Shown here: positions 17,371-25,704 of the stretch, one piece after another
Layout of the letters: every line of letters begins with the position of its first letter
How positions within the stretch are numbered: position 1 is the stretch's first letter
Program-made: the position numbers and the translations under genes
Assembly (NCBI GenBank): GCA_030526265.1
Contig: JAUNDE010000006.1
Coordinates: 1 to 64,000, forward strand
DNA from: Eubacteriales bacterium
GTDB taxonomy: Bacteria > Bacillota > Clostridia > Lachnospirales > Lachnospiraceae
Length of the DNA stretch: 64,000 nucleotides
Direction: 5' to 3'
The notes under the pieces: model-generated
What the model was told of the DNA's origin: nothing
Databases searched by the model: none
What the model saw: only the letters and a program-made list of their open reading frames with translations

Positions 17371-18858
17371 ATGCCAGTATTTGATTTTACACATGCACCA
17401 GAAGGTGCGAAGCAGGCGACATGTACGTATACGGTTTTTGAATCAAACGAGCCGGAGGCGACACCGGAGAAACCGATCCTCGTTCTGGATAACAGCAGAA
17501 TGAAATGGAAACATTATTCCTGCGGCGTATTTACGAATCCGGTGAAAGGTACGACCTTTGAGTTCGAAGAGGAGTCAGGGGTGATCAGTGCAGATATTCT
17601 GCGGATAGATGCAAGATTTGAGAGTCTTCTTACATGGCTTGGAGAAAATCATATCCGTGTCCGCTTAAGTGGCGAGAATACGGAAGAAGGATATGCAGTC
17701 TGTCAGATCCGGGAAATATCATTCGGCGGTGGGACAAAACTGTCAGCCGAAGATGGATTCCTCCAGTTTATGATGGACCGGCTCTTCGCGAGTGAGGCGC
17801 CATCGCCAGCGGAAGACGGAGAGGATGATGACAAAGAAGACGGAGATGACATGAAGCTTACAAGTCTTCAGAGCATCACCGACTTCATGAACTGCGCCGG
17901 AAGAACACTTCCGGAAAATATCCGAATCTGGGCGAGAAGAAATCTCGCAGTGGCACGGTCGCACGAAGTGTCACCGGAAGAACGACGCCATGCACAGCGT
18001 GCACTTTCGATCATGATGAATGTGCAGTGGAAGAGTAATTATTTTGAGGCAATAGATCCGAAAGAAGCACGCCGAATTCTTGACGAAGAACTGTACGGGA
18101 TGGAGCGTGTAAAGCAGCGTATCATCGAGACGATCATCCAGATCAACCGTACGCATACATTGCCGGCGTATGGACTCCTGCTGATCGGCCCTGCGGGAAC
18201 CGGAAAATCTCAGGTGGCATATGCAGTTGCTCGTATTCTGAAGCTTCCGTGGACAACGCTCGACATGAGTTCGATCAATGATCCGGAGCAGCTGACAGGA
18301 AGCTCTCGAATCTATTCGAATGCAAAACCGGGAATCATCATGGAAGCATTCTCGGCGGCAGGGGAATCGAACCTCGTGTTCATCATCAATGAGCTCGATA
18401 AGGCTGCATCAGGAAAGGGAAACGGAAATCCGGCGGATGTTCTCCTTACACTGCTTGACAATCTCGGCTTTACGGACAACTACATGGAGTGTATGATTCC
18501 GACCGTTGGTGTGTATCCGATCGCAACAGCAAATGACAGAGATCAGATCAGTGCACCTTTGATGTCACGATTTGCAGTGATCGACATTCCGGATTATACG
18601 CCGGATGAGAAGAAGGTTATTTTCTCAGAATTTTCTCTTCCGAAAGTATTGAAGAGAATGGGAATGGAGAAGGATGAGTGTATCGTGACAGAAGATGGGC
18701 TCGATACGATCATTAAGCGCTTCGAGAATACGACAGGTATCCGAGATCTCGAACAGGCAGCAGAGCATATCGCGGCAAATGCGCTGTATCAGATCGAGGT
18801 AGATCATGTGAAACAGGTCATCTATGATGCAGAGAAAATTAGAGCACTGGAGCTGTAG
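17371..18858 (+). CDS. Lon-like AAA+ ATPase lacking a protease domain
   Basis: A 495-residue protein. Residues 1-140 form a beta-rich N-terminal domain I do not recognise, 145-160 an acidic linker, and 235-490 a Lon-type AAA+ module: Walker A GPAGTGKS at 273-280, sensor-1 ATAND, arginine finger MSRF near 400, and the Lon-like C-terminal helical block TGIRDLEQ. The Walker B reads VFIINELDK, with Asn340 in place of the usual magnesium-binding Asp while the catalytic Glu341 is kept. There is no S16 serine-lysine protease domain. It may be a chaperone or remodelling ATPase with slowed hydrolysis. Its partner is unknown. Confidence 0.75.
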   Translation: MPVFDFTHAPEGAKQATCTYTVFESNEPEATPEKPILVLDNSRMKWKHYSCGVFTNPVKGTTFEFEEESGVISADILRIDARFESLLTWLGENHIRVRLSGENTEEGYAVCQIREISFGGGTKLSAEDGFLQFMMDRLFASEAPSPAEDGEDDDKEDGDDMKLTSLQSITDFMNCAGRTLPENIRIWARRNLAVARSHEVSPEERRHAQRALSIMMNVQWKSNYFEAIDPKEARRILDEELYGMERVKQRIIETIIQINRTHTLPAYGLLLIGPAGTGKSQVAYAVARILKLPWTTLDMSSINDPEQLTGSSRIYSNAKPGIIMEAFSAAGESNLVFIINELDKAASGKGNGNPADVLLTLLDNLGFTDNYMECMIPTVGVYPIATANDRDQISAPLMSRFAVIDIPDYTPDEKKVIFSEFSLPKVLKRMGMEKDECIVTEDGLDTIIKRFENTTGIRDLEQAAEHIAANALYQIEVDHVKQVIYDAEKIRALEL

Positions 18859-18861
18859 AAA

Positions 18862-19467
18862 ATGAGAAAATCACAGATTACAAACTGGTGTCATGAAATG
18901 ATCCGGTCTCAGGTGAAGACCGGCGGTGTTTACGTCGATGCGACGATGGGAAACGGGCACGATACATTGTTCTTATGTGAAATGGCAGGCGAATGCGGGA
19001 AAGTATTCGCCTTTGATATTCAGAAAATCGCGCTCGAGTCAACGAGAAAAAGGCTCGGGGAGCGTGGATTCACAGAGGATATTTCGGTTGTCACAGACGG
19101 GAGTGAATGCCGGGGCAGGATCGCACTCATACTGGATGGGCATGAGCATATGGACCGGTATGTCGAAACTGGAAGCGTGGATGTCGTCTGCTTTAATTTC
19201 GGATATCTTCCGGGAGGAGACCATGCAGTCTGCACAAAGAAAGAGACAGATTTAAAGGCGATCCGGACGGCGCTTCATCTGCTGAAAAAGGGCGGAATGC
19301 TGAGCCTTTGCATCTATTCAGGAAAGGACACAGGCTTTGAGGAGAAAGAAGCGATTCTGGATTTTCTGAAAGGTCTGCCTTCTAGAGAGTACACGGTCAT
19401 CGTAAACAGCTATCATAACAGAGAGAACAATCCTCCGATCCCGGTGTTCGTGTGGAAAGAGGAGTAG
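18862..19467 (+). CDS. mnmM: MnmM (YtqB) tRNA nm5s2U methyltransferase
   Basis: A 201-residue class I SAM-dependent methyltransferase. The SAM motif VDATMGNGHDT and the family block NFGYLPGGDH identify the YtqB/MnmM family, whose members in Gram-positive bacteria methylate 5-aminomethyl-2-thiouridine in the tRNA anticodon wobble position to mnm5s2U. The C-terminal NSYHNRENNPP is also typical. It starts three bases after the ATPase gene, so the two are translated from one transcript. Confidence 0.85.
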   Translation: MRKSQITNWCHEMIRSQVKTGGVYVDATMGNGHDTLFLCEMAGECGKVFAFDIQKIALESTRKRLGERGFTEDISVVTDGSECRGRIALILDGHEHMDRYVETGSVDVVCFNFGYLPGGDHAVCTKKETDLKAIRTALHLLKKGGMLSLCIYSGKDTGFEEKEAILDFLKGLPSREYTVIVNSYHNRENNPPIPVFVWKEE

Positions 19468-19481
19468 TGGAAGGTGAGAAT

Positions 19482-20297
19482 ATGAAATTAACGGTTTTTG
19501 GAACGGGCAATGCATCTGTAACAGAATGTTACAATACGTGCTTTATGCTTACAGAAGAAAAAAATGACTGCCCAGACAGACATTTTATGGTAGATGCCGG
19601 AGGCGGCAACCGCATTCTGAAGATTCTGAAGGATGCGAAGATACGTCTGGAAGACATCCATGATCTGTTCGTGACACATGAGCATGTCGATCATGTTCTG
19701 GGAGTGATCTGGCTCATCCGGGTGATCGGAGAGAGAATCAATAAAGGATCATATGAAGGAGACTTTCATATCTATTGTCATGCACAGCTGGCGGAGAAGA
19801 TTCAGGCGATCGCCAATATGACGGTTCAGCAGAAGGTGTGCAGACATTTTGGCGGAAGGATCATTTTTGATGTTGTAGAAGATGGGGATACAAGATGTAT
19901 CATCGGAAATGAAGTAACATTTTTTGATATTGCTTCGACGAAGGCAAAACAGTTTGGATTTACGATGAGACTGCAGGATGGACGGAAATTCACCTGTGTC
20001 GGGGATGAGCCGTACAATGAGGTGAATTATGAATATGTGAAGGGAAGCAGCTGGCTTTTGCACGAGGCATTTTGTCTGTATGATGAGGCAGATATTTTCA
20101 AACCGTATGAGAAACACCACAGCACGGTAAGAGAAGCCTGCCAGCTTGCAGAGAAGATGGGAATCGATACACTGCTTTTGTATCATACCGAAGAGACACA
20201 CCTGAAAGAGAGGAAACGTCTCTATACGGAGGAAGGAAAACAGTATTATTCCGGACAGCTTCTCGTCCCGGATGATATGGAGTCCTTTGAAGTATGA
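19482..20297 (+). CDS. Metallo-beta-lactamase-fold hydrolase, RNase Z-like
   Basis: A 271-residue protein starting at the ATG 19482 behind GAAGGTGAG. The fold's first metal motif is THEHVDH (His-x-His-x-Asp-His) near residue 70, preceded by FGTGNASVTECYNTC as in RNase Z and related phosphodiesterases. Later ligands appear as GDEPYNE and a C-terminal YHTEE. Such enzymes cleave phosphodiester or thioester bonds. The real substrate is open. It overlaps the polymerase gene by four bases (ATGA), so expression is coupled. Confidence 0.82.
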   Translation: MKLTVFGTGNASVTECYNTCFMLTEEKNDCPDRHFMVDAGGGNRILKILKDAKIRLEDIHDLFVTHEHVDHVLGVIWLIRVIGERINKGSYEGDFHIYCHAQLAEKIQAIANMTVQQKVCRHFGGRIIFDVVEDGDTRCIIGNEVTFFDIASTKAKQFGFTMRLQDGRKFTCVGDEPYNEVNYEYVKGSSWLLHEAFCLYDEADIFKPYEKHHSTVREACQLAEKMGIDTLLLYHTEETHLKERKRLYTEEGKQYYSGQLLVPDDMESFEV

Positions 20298-21826
20298 CAG
20301 AAAAAAAGACCAGAACATATATTGCGATCGACCTCAAATCATTCTACGCATCTGTGGAAGCGGTAGAGCGAGGTCTGGATGCGATGACGACAAATCTCGT
20401 CGTGGCAGACAAGAGCAGAACAGAGAAAACGATCTGTCTCGCAGTTTCCCCTTCTCTGAAAGCATACGGGATTCCGGGAAGACCAAGACTCTTTGAAGTG
20501 ATCCAGAAGGTAGGGGTGATCAATGAGGAGAGACGGAGAAAATCGCCGGATCACAGGCTGCACGGGATATCGTTTGATGCGGTAGAACTGGAGCTGATCC
20601 CGGAGCGGGAGGTGTCGTATCTCGTTGCACCTCCGAGGATGGCGCTTTACATCGAATACAGTACGAGGATCTATCAGATCTACCTGAAATATATTTCACC
20701 GGAAGATATCCATGTCTATTCAATCGACGAAGTATTTATGGATGTCACGGACTATCTGCACACATATCAGATGACAGCGAAAGAACTGGCGAAGAAGATC
20801 ATGACAGATGTTCTGCAGGAAGTCGGTATTACAGCGACTGCCGGAATTGGACCAAATCTCTATCTCTGCAAGGTCGCCATGGATATTATGGCGAAGCATG
20901 TGGAGGCGGACTGGGATGGTGTGAGGATTGCTGAACTGGATGAGATGAAGTACCGGGAAATGTTCTGGGATCACCGTCCGATCACGGATTTCTGGAGAGT
21001 CGGGCACGGGATTGCCCGCAAGTTAGAACAGTATCATATCTATACGATGGGAGATATTGCCCGGTGTTCCATTGGTAAGGAAGACGATTTTTATAACGAA
21101 GACCTGTTATATAAGCTGTTCGGTATCAACGCAGAGCTCCTGATCGATCACGCATGGGGATGGGAACCGTGTACGATCGCAGATATCAAAGCGTACAGAC
21201 CGGAAAATAACAGTGTGGGTTCCGGTCAGGTGCTCCACTGCCCATATCCATTTAAGAAGGCAAAGCTGATCGCGAAGGAAATGGCGGATATGCTGGCATT
21301 TGATCTGCTTTCAAAAAAACTCGTGACAGATCAGATGGTGATCACGGTTGGGTATGACAGAGAGAATCTGGAGGATCTGGTGATCCGCAGAAAATATAAA
21401 GGCGAGGTCAAAGTCGACCATTATGGAAGGCGCGTTCCAAAGCATGCACATGGCACGATCAATCTTAAGCACTATACCTCTTCGGCAAAAATGATCACAG
21501 AAGCAGTCATGGAGCTGTTTGACCGGGTCGTAAATCCGGATCTTCTCGTGAGAAGGGTGAATGTTACAGCAAATCATGTGATCAATGAGAATGATGTAAA
21601 GAAAGAAGTGTGTTATGAGCAGATGGATCTGTTCACGGATTATTCTGCGATCAGGCGGGAGTGCGAAAAAGAACAGGAAGAACTGGAACGGGAACGAAAG
21701 AGGATGGAGGCTGTGCTGGAGCTTCGGAAACGCTATGGAAAGAATATCATTTTAAAGGGAATGAATTATGAAGAAGGTGCGACAGCCAAAGACAGAAATA
21801 ATCAGATCGGCGGGCACAAAGCTTAG
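20294..21826 (+). CDS. Y-family DNA polymerase (UmuC/UvrX-type)
   Basis: A 510-residue translesion polymerase. The palm carries the two metal-binding blocks AIDLKSFYASVEAV and YSIDEVFMDVT, followed by helix-hairpin-helix and little-finger regions. The long C-terminus ends in a charged coiled coil (about 455-490). Length and blocks fit the UvrX/YqjW subgroup of Firmicutes rather than Pol IV. Its start overlaps the upstream hydrolase stop. A YolD-like protein follows after 37 bases, the usual companion of this subgroup. Confidence 0.9.
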   Translation: MTEKKTRTYIAIDLKSFYASVEAVERGLDAMTTNLVVADKSRTEKTICLAVSPSLKAYGIPGRPRLFEVIQKVGVINEERRRKSPDHRLHGISFDAVELELIPEREVSYLVAPPRMALYIEYSTRIYQIYLKYISPEDIHVYSIDEVFMDVTDYLHTYQMTAKELAKKIMTDVLQEVGITATAGIGPNLYLCKVAMDIMAKHVEADWDGVRIAELDEMKYREMFWDHRPITDFWRVGHGIARKLEQYHIYTMGDIARCSIGKEDDFYNEDLLYKLFGINAELLIDHAWGWEPCTIADIKAYRPENNSVGSGQVLHCPYPFKKAKLIAKEMADMLAFDLLSKKLVTDQMVITVGYDRENLEDLVIRRKYKGEVKVDHYGRRVPKHAHGTINLKHYTSSAKMITEAVMELFDRVVNPDLLVRRVNVTANHVINENDVKKEVCYEQMDLFTDYSAIRRECEKEQEELERERKRMEAVLELRKRYGKNIILKGMNYEEGATAKDRNNQIGGHKA

Positions 21827-21863
21827 GAAGGCATCCGGATATGGAGCATAAGAGAGGAAATTC

Positions 21864-22073
21864 ATGAAGAAAACAGACAAATACGATGATATCATCCATC
21901 TGCCGCATCATGTATCGAAGAAGCATACGCAGATGAAGATCGCAGACCGGGCGGCACAGTTCTCTGCATTTGCGGCACTGACCGGTTATGATACTGCGGT
22001 GAAAACGACAGAAAAAGAGGTAGAAGAAAATATGCAGGAAGAGTGGGTGAAGTATCCAGATTCAGATATTTAG
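21864..22073 (+). CDS. Short YolD-like protein
   Basis: A 69-residue protein with the YolD-like N-terminal block [14 protein letters not shown] and [16 protein letters not shown]. Family members usually run beyond 100 residues with a second, C-terminal beta region; here the protein ends soon after a charged helix, so it is short or truncated. RBS GAGAGG precedes the ATG. YolD proteins are partners of UvrX/YqjW-type Y-family polymerases, and the polymerase gene lies directly upstream. Confidence 0.75.
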   Translation: MKKTDKYDDIIHLPHHVSKKHTQMKIADRAAQFSAFAALTGYDTAVKTTEKEVEENMQEEWVKYPDSDI

Positions 22074-22111
22074 AGTAAATACGCGATAAAATCGGATACA
22101 ATAACAGGTAC

Positions 22112-22138
22112 AAAACAGCATCCTGGTTGCTGTTTTTT
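22112..22138 (+). terminator. Terminator after YolD-like gene
   Basis: AAAACAGCA (22112-22120) and TGCTGTTTT (22128-22136) form a 9-bp stem with a 7-base loop; the T-run covers 22133-22138. Confidence 0.88.
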
Positions 22139-22190
22139 CAAAATTGTGCTCAAAACCCAAAAAATCAAAAATACTGTGTTTCAGAAACAA

Positions 22191-22219
22191 TTGCTTTCAG
22201 TAAATGTGTGTGCTATGCT
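22191..22219 (+). promoter_or_regulatory. Promoter of the EamA permease gene
   Basis: TTGCTT (22191-22196) and TATGCT (22214-22219), 17-base spacer, with TG one base before the -10 (extended -10). Confidence 0.7.
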
Positions 22220-22303
22220 TTCTAAGGCTTGGAAATGACAAGATTTTGACAAAAAATCAAGTTGAATAGCAATGACATGAAAGTTAAGAAATGAGAGGTT
22301 ATT

Positions 22304-23197
22304 ATGTTTAAGAATCAGTCAGTGTTTGGCGCGTTTTGTGGCTTGATGACAGGAATCTGCTGGGGTGTGTCCGGGGTGTTCGGTCAGTTCCTGTTTGAGA
22401 CAAGAGGAATCGAGACGACCTGGCTCGTACCGATCCGGTTAACGACAGCGGGTATTTTAATGTTAGTCTATCTTTTTGCGACAAAGCGGGAAGAAACGAT
22501 CGCGCTTATGAAAAATAAAAGGGACTTTCTCCAGACGATCCTTGCAGGTGTATTTGGAACGATGATGTTCCAGTTTACATTCTTCGGAACAGTTCAGCGC
22601 TCGAATGCAGGAACGGCAACGGTATTACAGTATCTTGCTCCGGTTATGATCATGATCTACGTCTGTGTGCGCAAGAAGAAAATCCCGAAGAAGCTGGAAG
22701 CGCTGTCCATTTTCCTTGCGCTTGCCGGAATATTCCTGATTTCTACACATGGAAATGTGAACGAACTCGTTATGACACCGGAGGCACTTCTGTGGGGAAT
22801 CGGCTGTGCATTCTTCATGTTTCTGAACACGGTACTCCCGGAATCACTTTATACAAGACATGCTTCCACAGTTGTTGTAGGCTGGGCGCTGCTTTTCGGT
22901 GGAATCGTACTTTCCCTGATCTTCAAACCGTGGAAATATGACATACATATTGATCCGGCAGTGATCATTTCGCTGTTCTTCATCATCATCGGAGGATCGG
23001 TAGCTGCGTATCTGTTCTATGCAAATTCTGTAAAACGGATCGGACCGACAAAGGCGAGCCTGTTCTCGTGTATTGAGCCTGTGACAGCGACGATCCTGTC
23101 AGCACTATGGCTGAAGACGAACTTCATGTGGATCGATCTGATCGGATTCGCACTGATCCTTTCTACGATCTTCATCCTCAGCAAAACAGGTGAATAG
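22304..23197 (+). CDS. EamA/DMT-family transporter
   Basis: A 297-residue membrane protein with ten segments formed by two EamA repeats (about 10-145 and 155-295). Blocks such as GICWGVSGVFGQFL, QYLAPVMIMIY and, in the second half, AAYLFYANSVKRIGPTKASL match drug/metabolite exporters of the YdcZ/RhaT type. Substrate unknown; many relatives export amino acids or metabolites. It has its own promoter and a very strong terminator, so it is monocistronic. Confidence 0.9.
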   Translation: MFKNQSVFGAFCGLMTGICWGVSGVFGQFLFETRGIETTWLVPIRLTTAGILMLVYLFATKREETIALMKNKRDFLQTILAGVFGTMMFQFTFFGTVQRSNAGTATVLQYLAPVMIMIYVCVRKKKIPKKLEALSIFLALAGIFLISTHGNVNELVMTPEALLWGIGCAFFMFLNTVLPESLYTRHASTVVVGWALLFGGIVLSLIFKPWKYDIHIDPAVIISLFFIIIGGSVAAYLFYANSVKRIGPTKASLFSCIEPVTATILSALWLKTNFMWIDLIGFALILSTIFILSKTGE

Positions 23198-23213
23198 AAT
23201 AATGAAATATATG

Positions 23214-23260
23214 AAATCCGCAGGCGGAAATGGAATACCATTTCTGTTTGTGGATTTTTT
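23214..23260 (+). terminator. Very long hairpin terminator after EamA gene
   Basis: Bases 23214-23233 pair with 23238-23257 over 20 positions (with several G-U pairs) around the loop AATA; T-run 23255-23260. Confidence 0.9.
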
Positions 23261-23276
23261 GTTATATCGCAATCAA

Positions 23277-23305
23277 TTGAATTTACAGTAGCGTTGCGGT
23301 ATAAT
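23277..23305 (+). promoter_or_regulatory. Promoter of the xpaC-telA operon
   Basis: TTGAAT (23277-23282), 17-base spacer, TATAAT (23300-23305). The ATG of xpaC follows at 23332 with RBS AGAAAGGAAG. Confidence 0.82.
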
Positions 23306-23331
23306 GAAAAGCAATAAGAAAGGAAGTAACT

Positions 23332-24519
23332 ATGAAGAAAGATTGGGAAAGATTAGGCGAGGAAATCTGCAGATCCGTGCAGAGTGCGATTGATGCGCAG
23401 GATTTCAGCCAGCTGAATCAAACGGTCTCGGATACGATCAATATGACGAGAGATCAGATCGAAGAGGCGATCCGCAATGTGACCAGTTTTGTGAATCAGG
23501 CAGCCTATACAAAATCATCAAAGACATCAAAAGAATCAAAGACTTCGAAACCTGTGACTGCTCCGAAAAATACCGCTTATCCGGTATTGTATCGCAAGAC
23601 GGCGGGAACGAAAGTGGGAGCGATCGTTGCGACTTCGCTGGGAAGTGTGCTCGGAGGTTCTATGTCGATCGGGCTGATCATTTCACTCATTTTTATTCTT
23701 GTTGCCGGAGCGACCTTGCAGAAAGCACTTCTGATGACGATTCCGTTTGGTGTATTTGCTGTGATTGGCGGATGTATGACAGGAATCGGAGCAAAGATGC
23801 TGGGACGGCTGAAACGATTTCAGATATATAAGGCGAAGCTTGGCGAACGGGAATACTGTGATGTATGCGACCTTACCGTGCCGGTGAAGAAGTCGCAGAA
23901 ATATGTAGTGAAAGATCTGAAAAGGATGATCAAAGCCGGGTGGTTTAAGCAGGGACATCTCGACAGTGACGGGAAATGCCTGATGGTGAGCGATGCTGCA
24001 TTTGATCAGTATAATCAGTTGAAGCAGCACATGGAAGAGCAGAAAAGGGAAGAAGAGAGACGAAGGCTTGAGCATGAGAAGTACAGCCCGCAGATACAGG
24101 AAATTCTGAAGTCAGGGGAGATGTATCTGAAGCAGATCCGTGACTGTAATGATGCGATTCCGGGAGAAGAGATATCAGCGAAGATTTCAAGAATCGAAAT
24201 GCTGGTAGACCGGATCTTCGCACGTGTCAAAGCTGATCCTGACAGCGCTCCGGATATTCGGAGAATGATGGAGTATTATCTTCCTACTACAGTGAAGCTT
24301 CTTCGTGCTTATGAAGAGATGGACAGACAGCCGGTGCAGGGTGAAAATATCATTTCTTCCAAAAGAGAGATCGAGTCTACGCTGGATACACTGAATGTCG
24401 CATTTGAGAATCTATTGGACAGTCTGTTTGAGGAGACTGCATGGGATGTCTCATCAGATATTTCCGTGTTGAATACAATGCTCGCACAGGAAGGGCTGAT
24501 GGAGAAAGATTTTAAATAA
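23332..24519 (+). CDS. xpaC: XpaC-type protein (5-bromo-4-chloroindolyl phosphate hydrolysis family)
   Basis: A 395-residue protein. Residues 1-70 are a charged helical region, followed by two membrane segments near 108-150 and a long helical cytoplasmic domain with the family block YPVLYRK and a C-terminal helical bundle (about 250-390). The name derives from a phenotype; the biochemical role is not established. In Bacillus the gene is paired with a TelA homologue, exactly as here with 15 bases between them. Confidence 0.75.
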   Translation: MKKDWERLGEEICRSVQSAIDAQDFSQLNQTVSDTINMTRDQIEEAIRNVTSFVNQAAYTKSSKTSKESKTSKPVTAPKNTAYPVLYRKTAGTKVGAIVATSLGSVLGGSMSIGLIISLIFILVAGATLQKALLMTIPFGVFAVIGGCMTGIGAKMLGRLKRFQIYKAKLGEREYCDVCDLTVPVKKSQKYVVKDLKRMIKAGWFKQGHLDSDGKCLMVSDAAFDQYNQLKQHMEEQKREEERRRLEHEKYSPQIQEILKSGEMYLKQIRDCNDAIPGEEISAKISRIEMLVDRIFARVKADPDSAPDIRRMMEYYLPTTVKLLRAYEEMDRQPVQGENIISSKREIESTLDTLNVAFENLLDSLFEETAWDVSSDISVLNTMLAQEGLMEKDFK

Positions 24520-24534
24520 CAGAGAGGAGCGGAA

Positions 24535-25668
24535 ATGGATACACAATTTAAGGATTTTACGACGACACCTACGCTTACACTGGATCCGTTTGCAGAGATG
24601 GAGAAGGCGGAGCTTGTGGTGGAGCAGGAAGAGACGATTCTCCCGGAGGAGAGCGTGCTTTCAGAAGAAGAAAAACAGGCAGTGGAAGAGTTTGCAAAGC
24701 AGATCGACCTTACCAATTCTTCCATGATCCTGCAGTATGGTGCGGGAACGCAGAAGAAAATGGCTGATTTTTCAGGAGCTGCACTTGACAATGTGAAGGC
24801 AAAAGATCTTGGCGAGGTAGGAGAGCTTCTGACGGATGTCGTGCGTGAGCTGAAAGACTTTGATGAGGAAGAGAAGGGATTTCTTGGAATCTTTAAGAAG
24901 ACATCCGGAAGGATCGCTTCGATGAAAGTGAAATATTCGAAAGCTGAGACGACAGTGAATAAGATCTGCGAAGCACTCGAGGGACATCAGGTTGTGCTGA
25001 TGAAAGACATTGCAGTGCTCGATAAAATGTACGAGATCAATCTTTCTTATTTCAAAGAACTGTCGATGTACATTCTTGCCGGTAAGAAGAAACTTGCACA
25101 AGTCCGTGCGACGAAGCTTCCGGAGCTTCTCGCGAAGGCGGAGCAGAGTGGACTGCCGGAGGATGCACAGGCGGCGAGAGATCTGGATGCGATGTGTATG
25201 AGATTTGAGAAGAAGATTCACGATCTCGAACTGACAAGAACGATCGCGATGCAGACAGCACCGCAGATCCGACTTGTGCAGAACAATGACACGCAGATGG
25301 TTGAGAAGATCCAGTCGACGATGGTGAATACGATTCCACTCTGGAAGAGTCAGATGGTGCTTGCACTCGGCATACAGCATTCGAGCCAGGCGGCTGAGGC
25401 ACAGAGGGAAGTGACGGACATGACAAATGAACTTCTCCGTAAGAATGCAGAGAAGCTGAAAATGGCAACCATCGAGACCGCAAAGGAAGCAGAACGCGGC
25501 ATTGTAGACATTGAGACGCTGGAAGCAACGAATGCATCGCTGATCGAAACATTTGATGAGGTGCTTCGCATTCAGACGGAAGGCCGTGAAAAGAGAAAAG
25601 AAGCAGAACAGAGGATGCAGATCATAGAGGCGGAACTGAAGCAGAAGCTTTTACAGATCCAAAATTAA
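24535..25668 (+). CDS. telA: TelA-family toxic anion resistance protein
   Basis: A 377-residue, mostly helical, soluble protein with long coiled-coil stretches. It contains the TelA core with LLTDVVRELKDFDEEEKGFLG, the helix VLMKDIAVLDKMYE and the QIRLVQNNDTQMVEKIQ block. The family is linked to tellurite and cell-envelope stress tolerance, with unknown mechanism. It is co-transcribed with xpaC, and the antiporter gene follows after 36 bases. Confidence 0.88.
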   Translation: MDTQFKDFTTTPTLTLDPFAEMEKAELVVEQEETILPEESVLSEEEKQAVEEFAKQIDLTNSSMILQYGAGTQKKMADFSGAALDNVKAKDLGEVGELLTDVVRELKDFDEEEKGFLGIFKKTSGRIASMKVKYSKAETTVNKICEALEGHQVVLMKDIAVLDKMYEINLSYFKELSMYILAGKKKLAQVRATKLPELLAKAEQSGLPEDAQAARDLDAMCMRFEKKIHDLELTRTIAMQTAPQIRLVQNNDTQMVEKIQSTMVNTIPLWKSQMVLALGIQHSSQAAEAQREVTDMTNELLRKNAEKLKMATIETAKEAERGIVDIETLEATNASLIETFDEVLRIQTEGREKRKEAEQRMQIIEAELKQKLLQIQN

Positions 25669-25704
25669 AAAGTAAAAACATAAGAGGAATGAGAGGTATT
25701 TATT

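Noticed and set aside
22220..22303. Riboswitch in the EamA leader
   Set aside because: The leader of about 80 bases has two small possible hairpins but no recognisable conserved riboswitch core.
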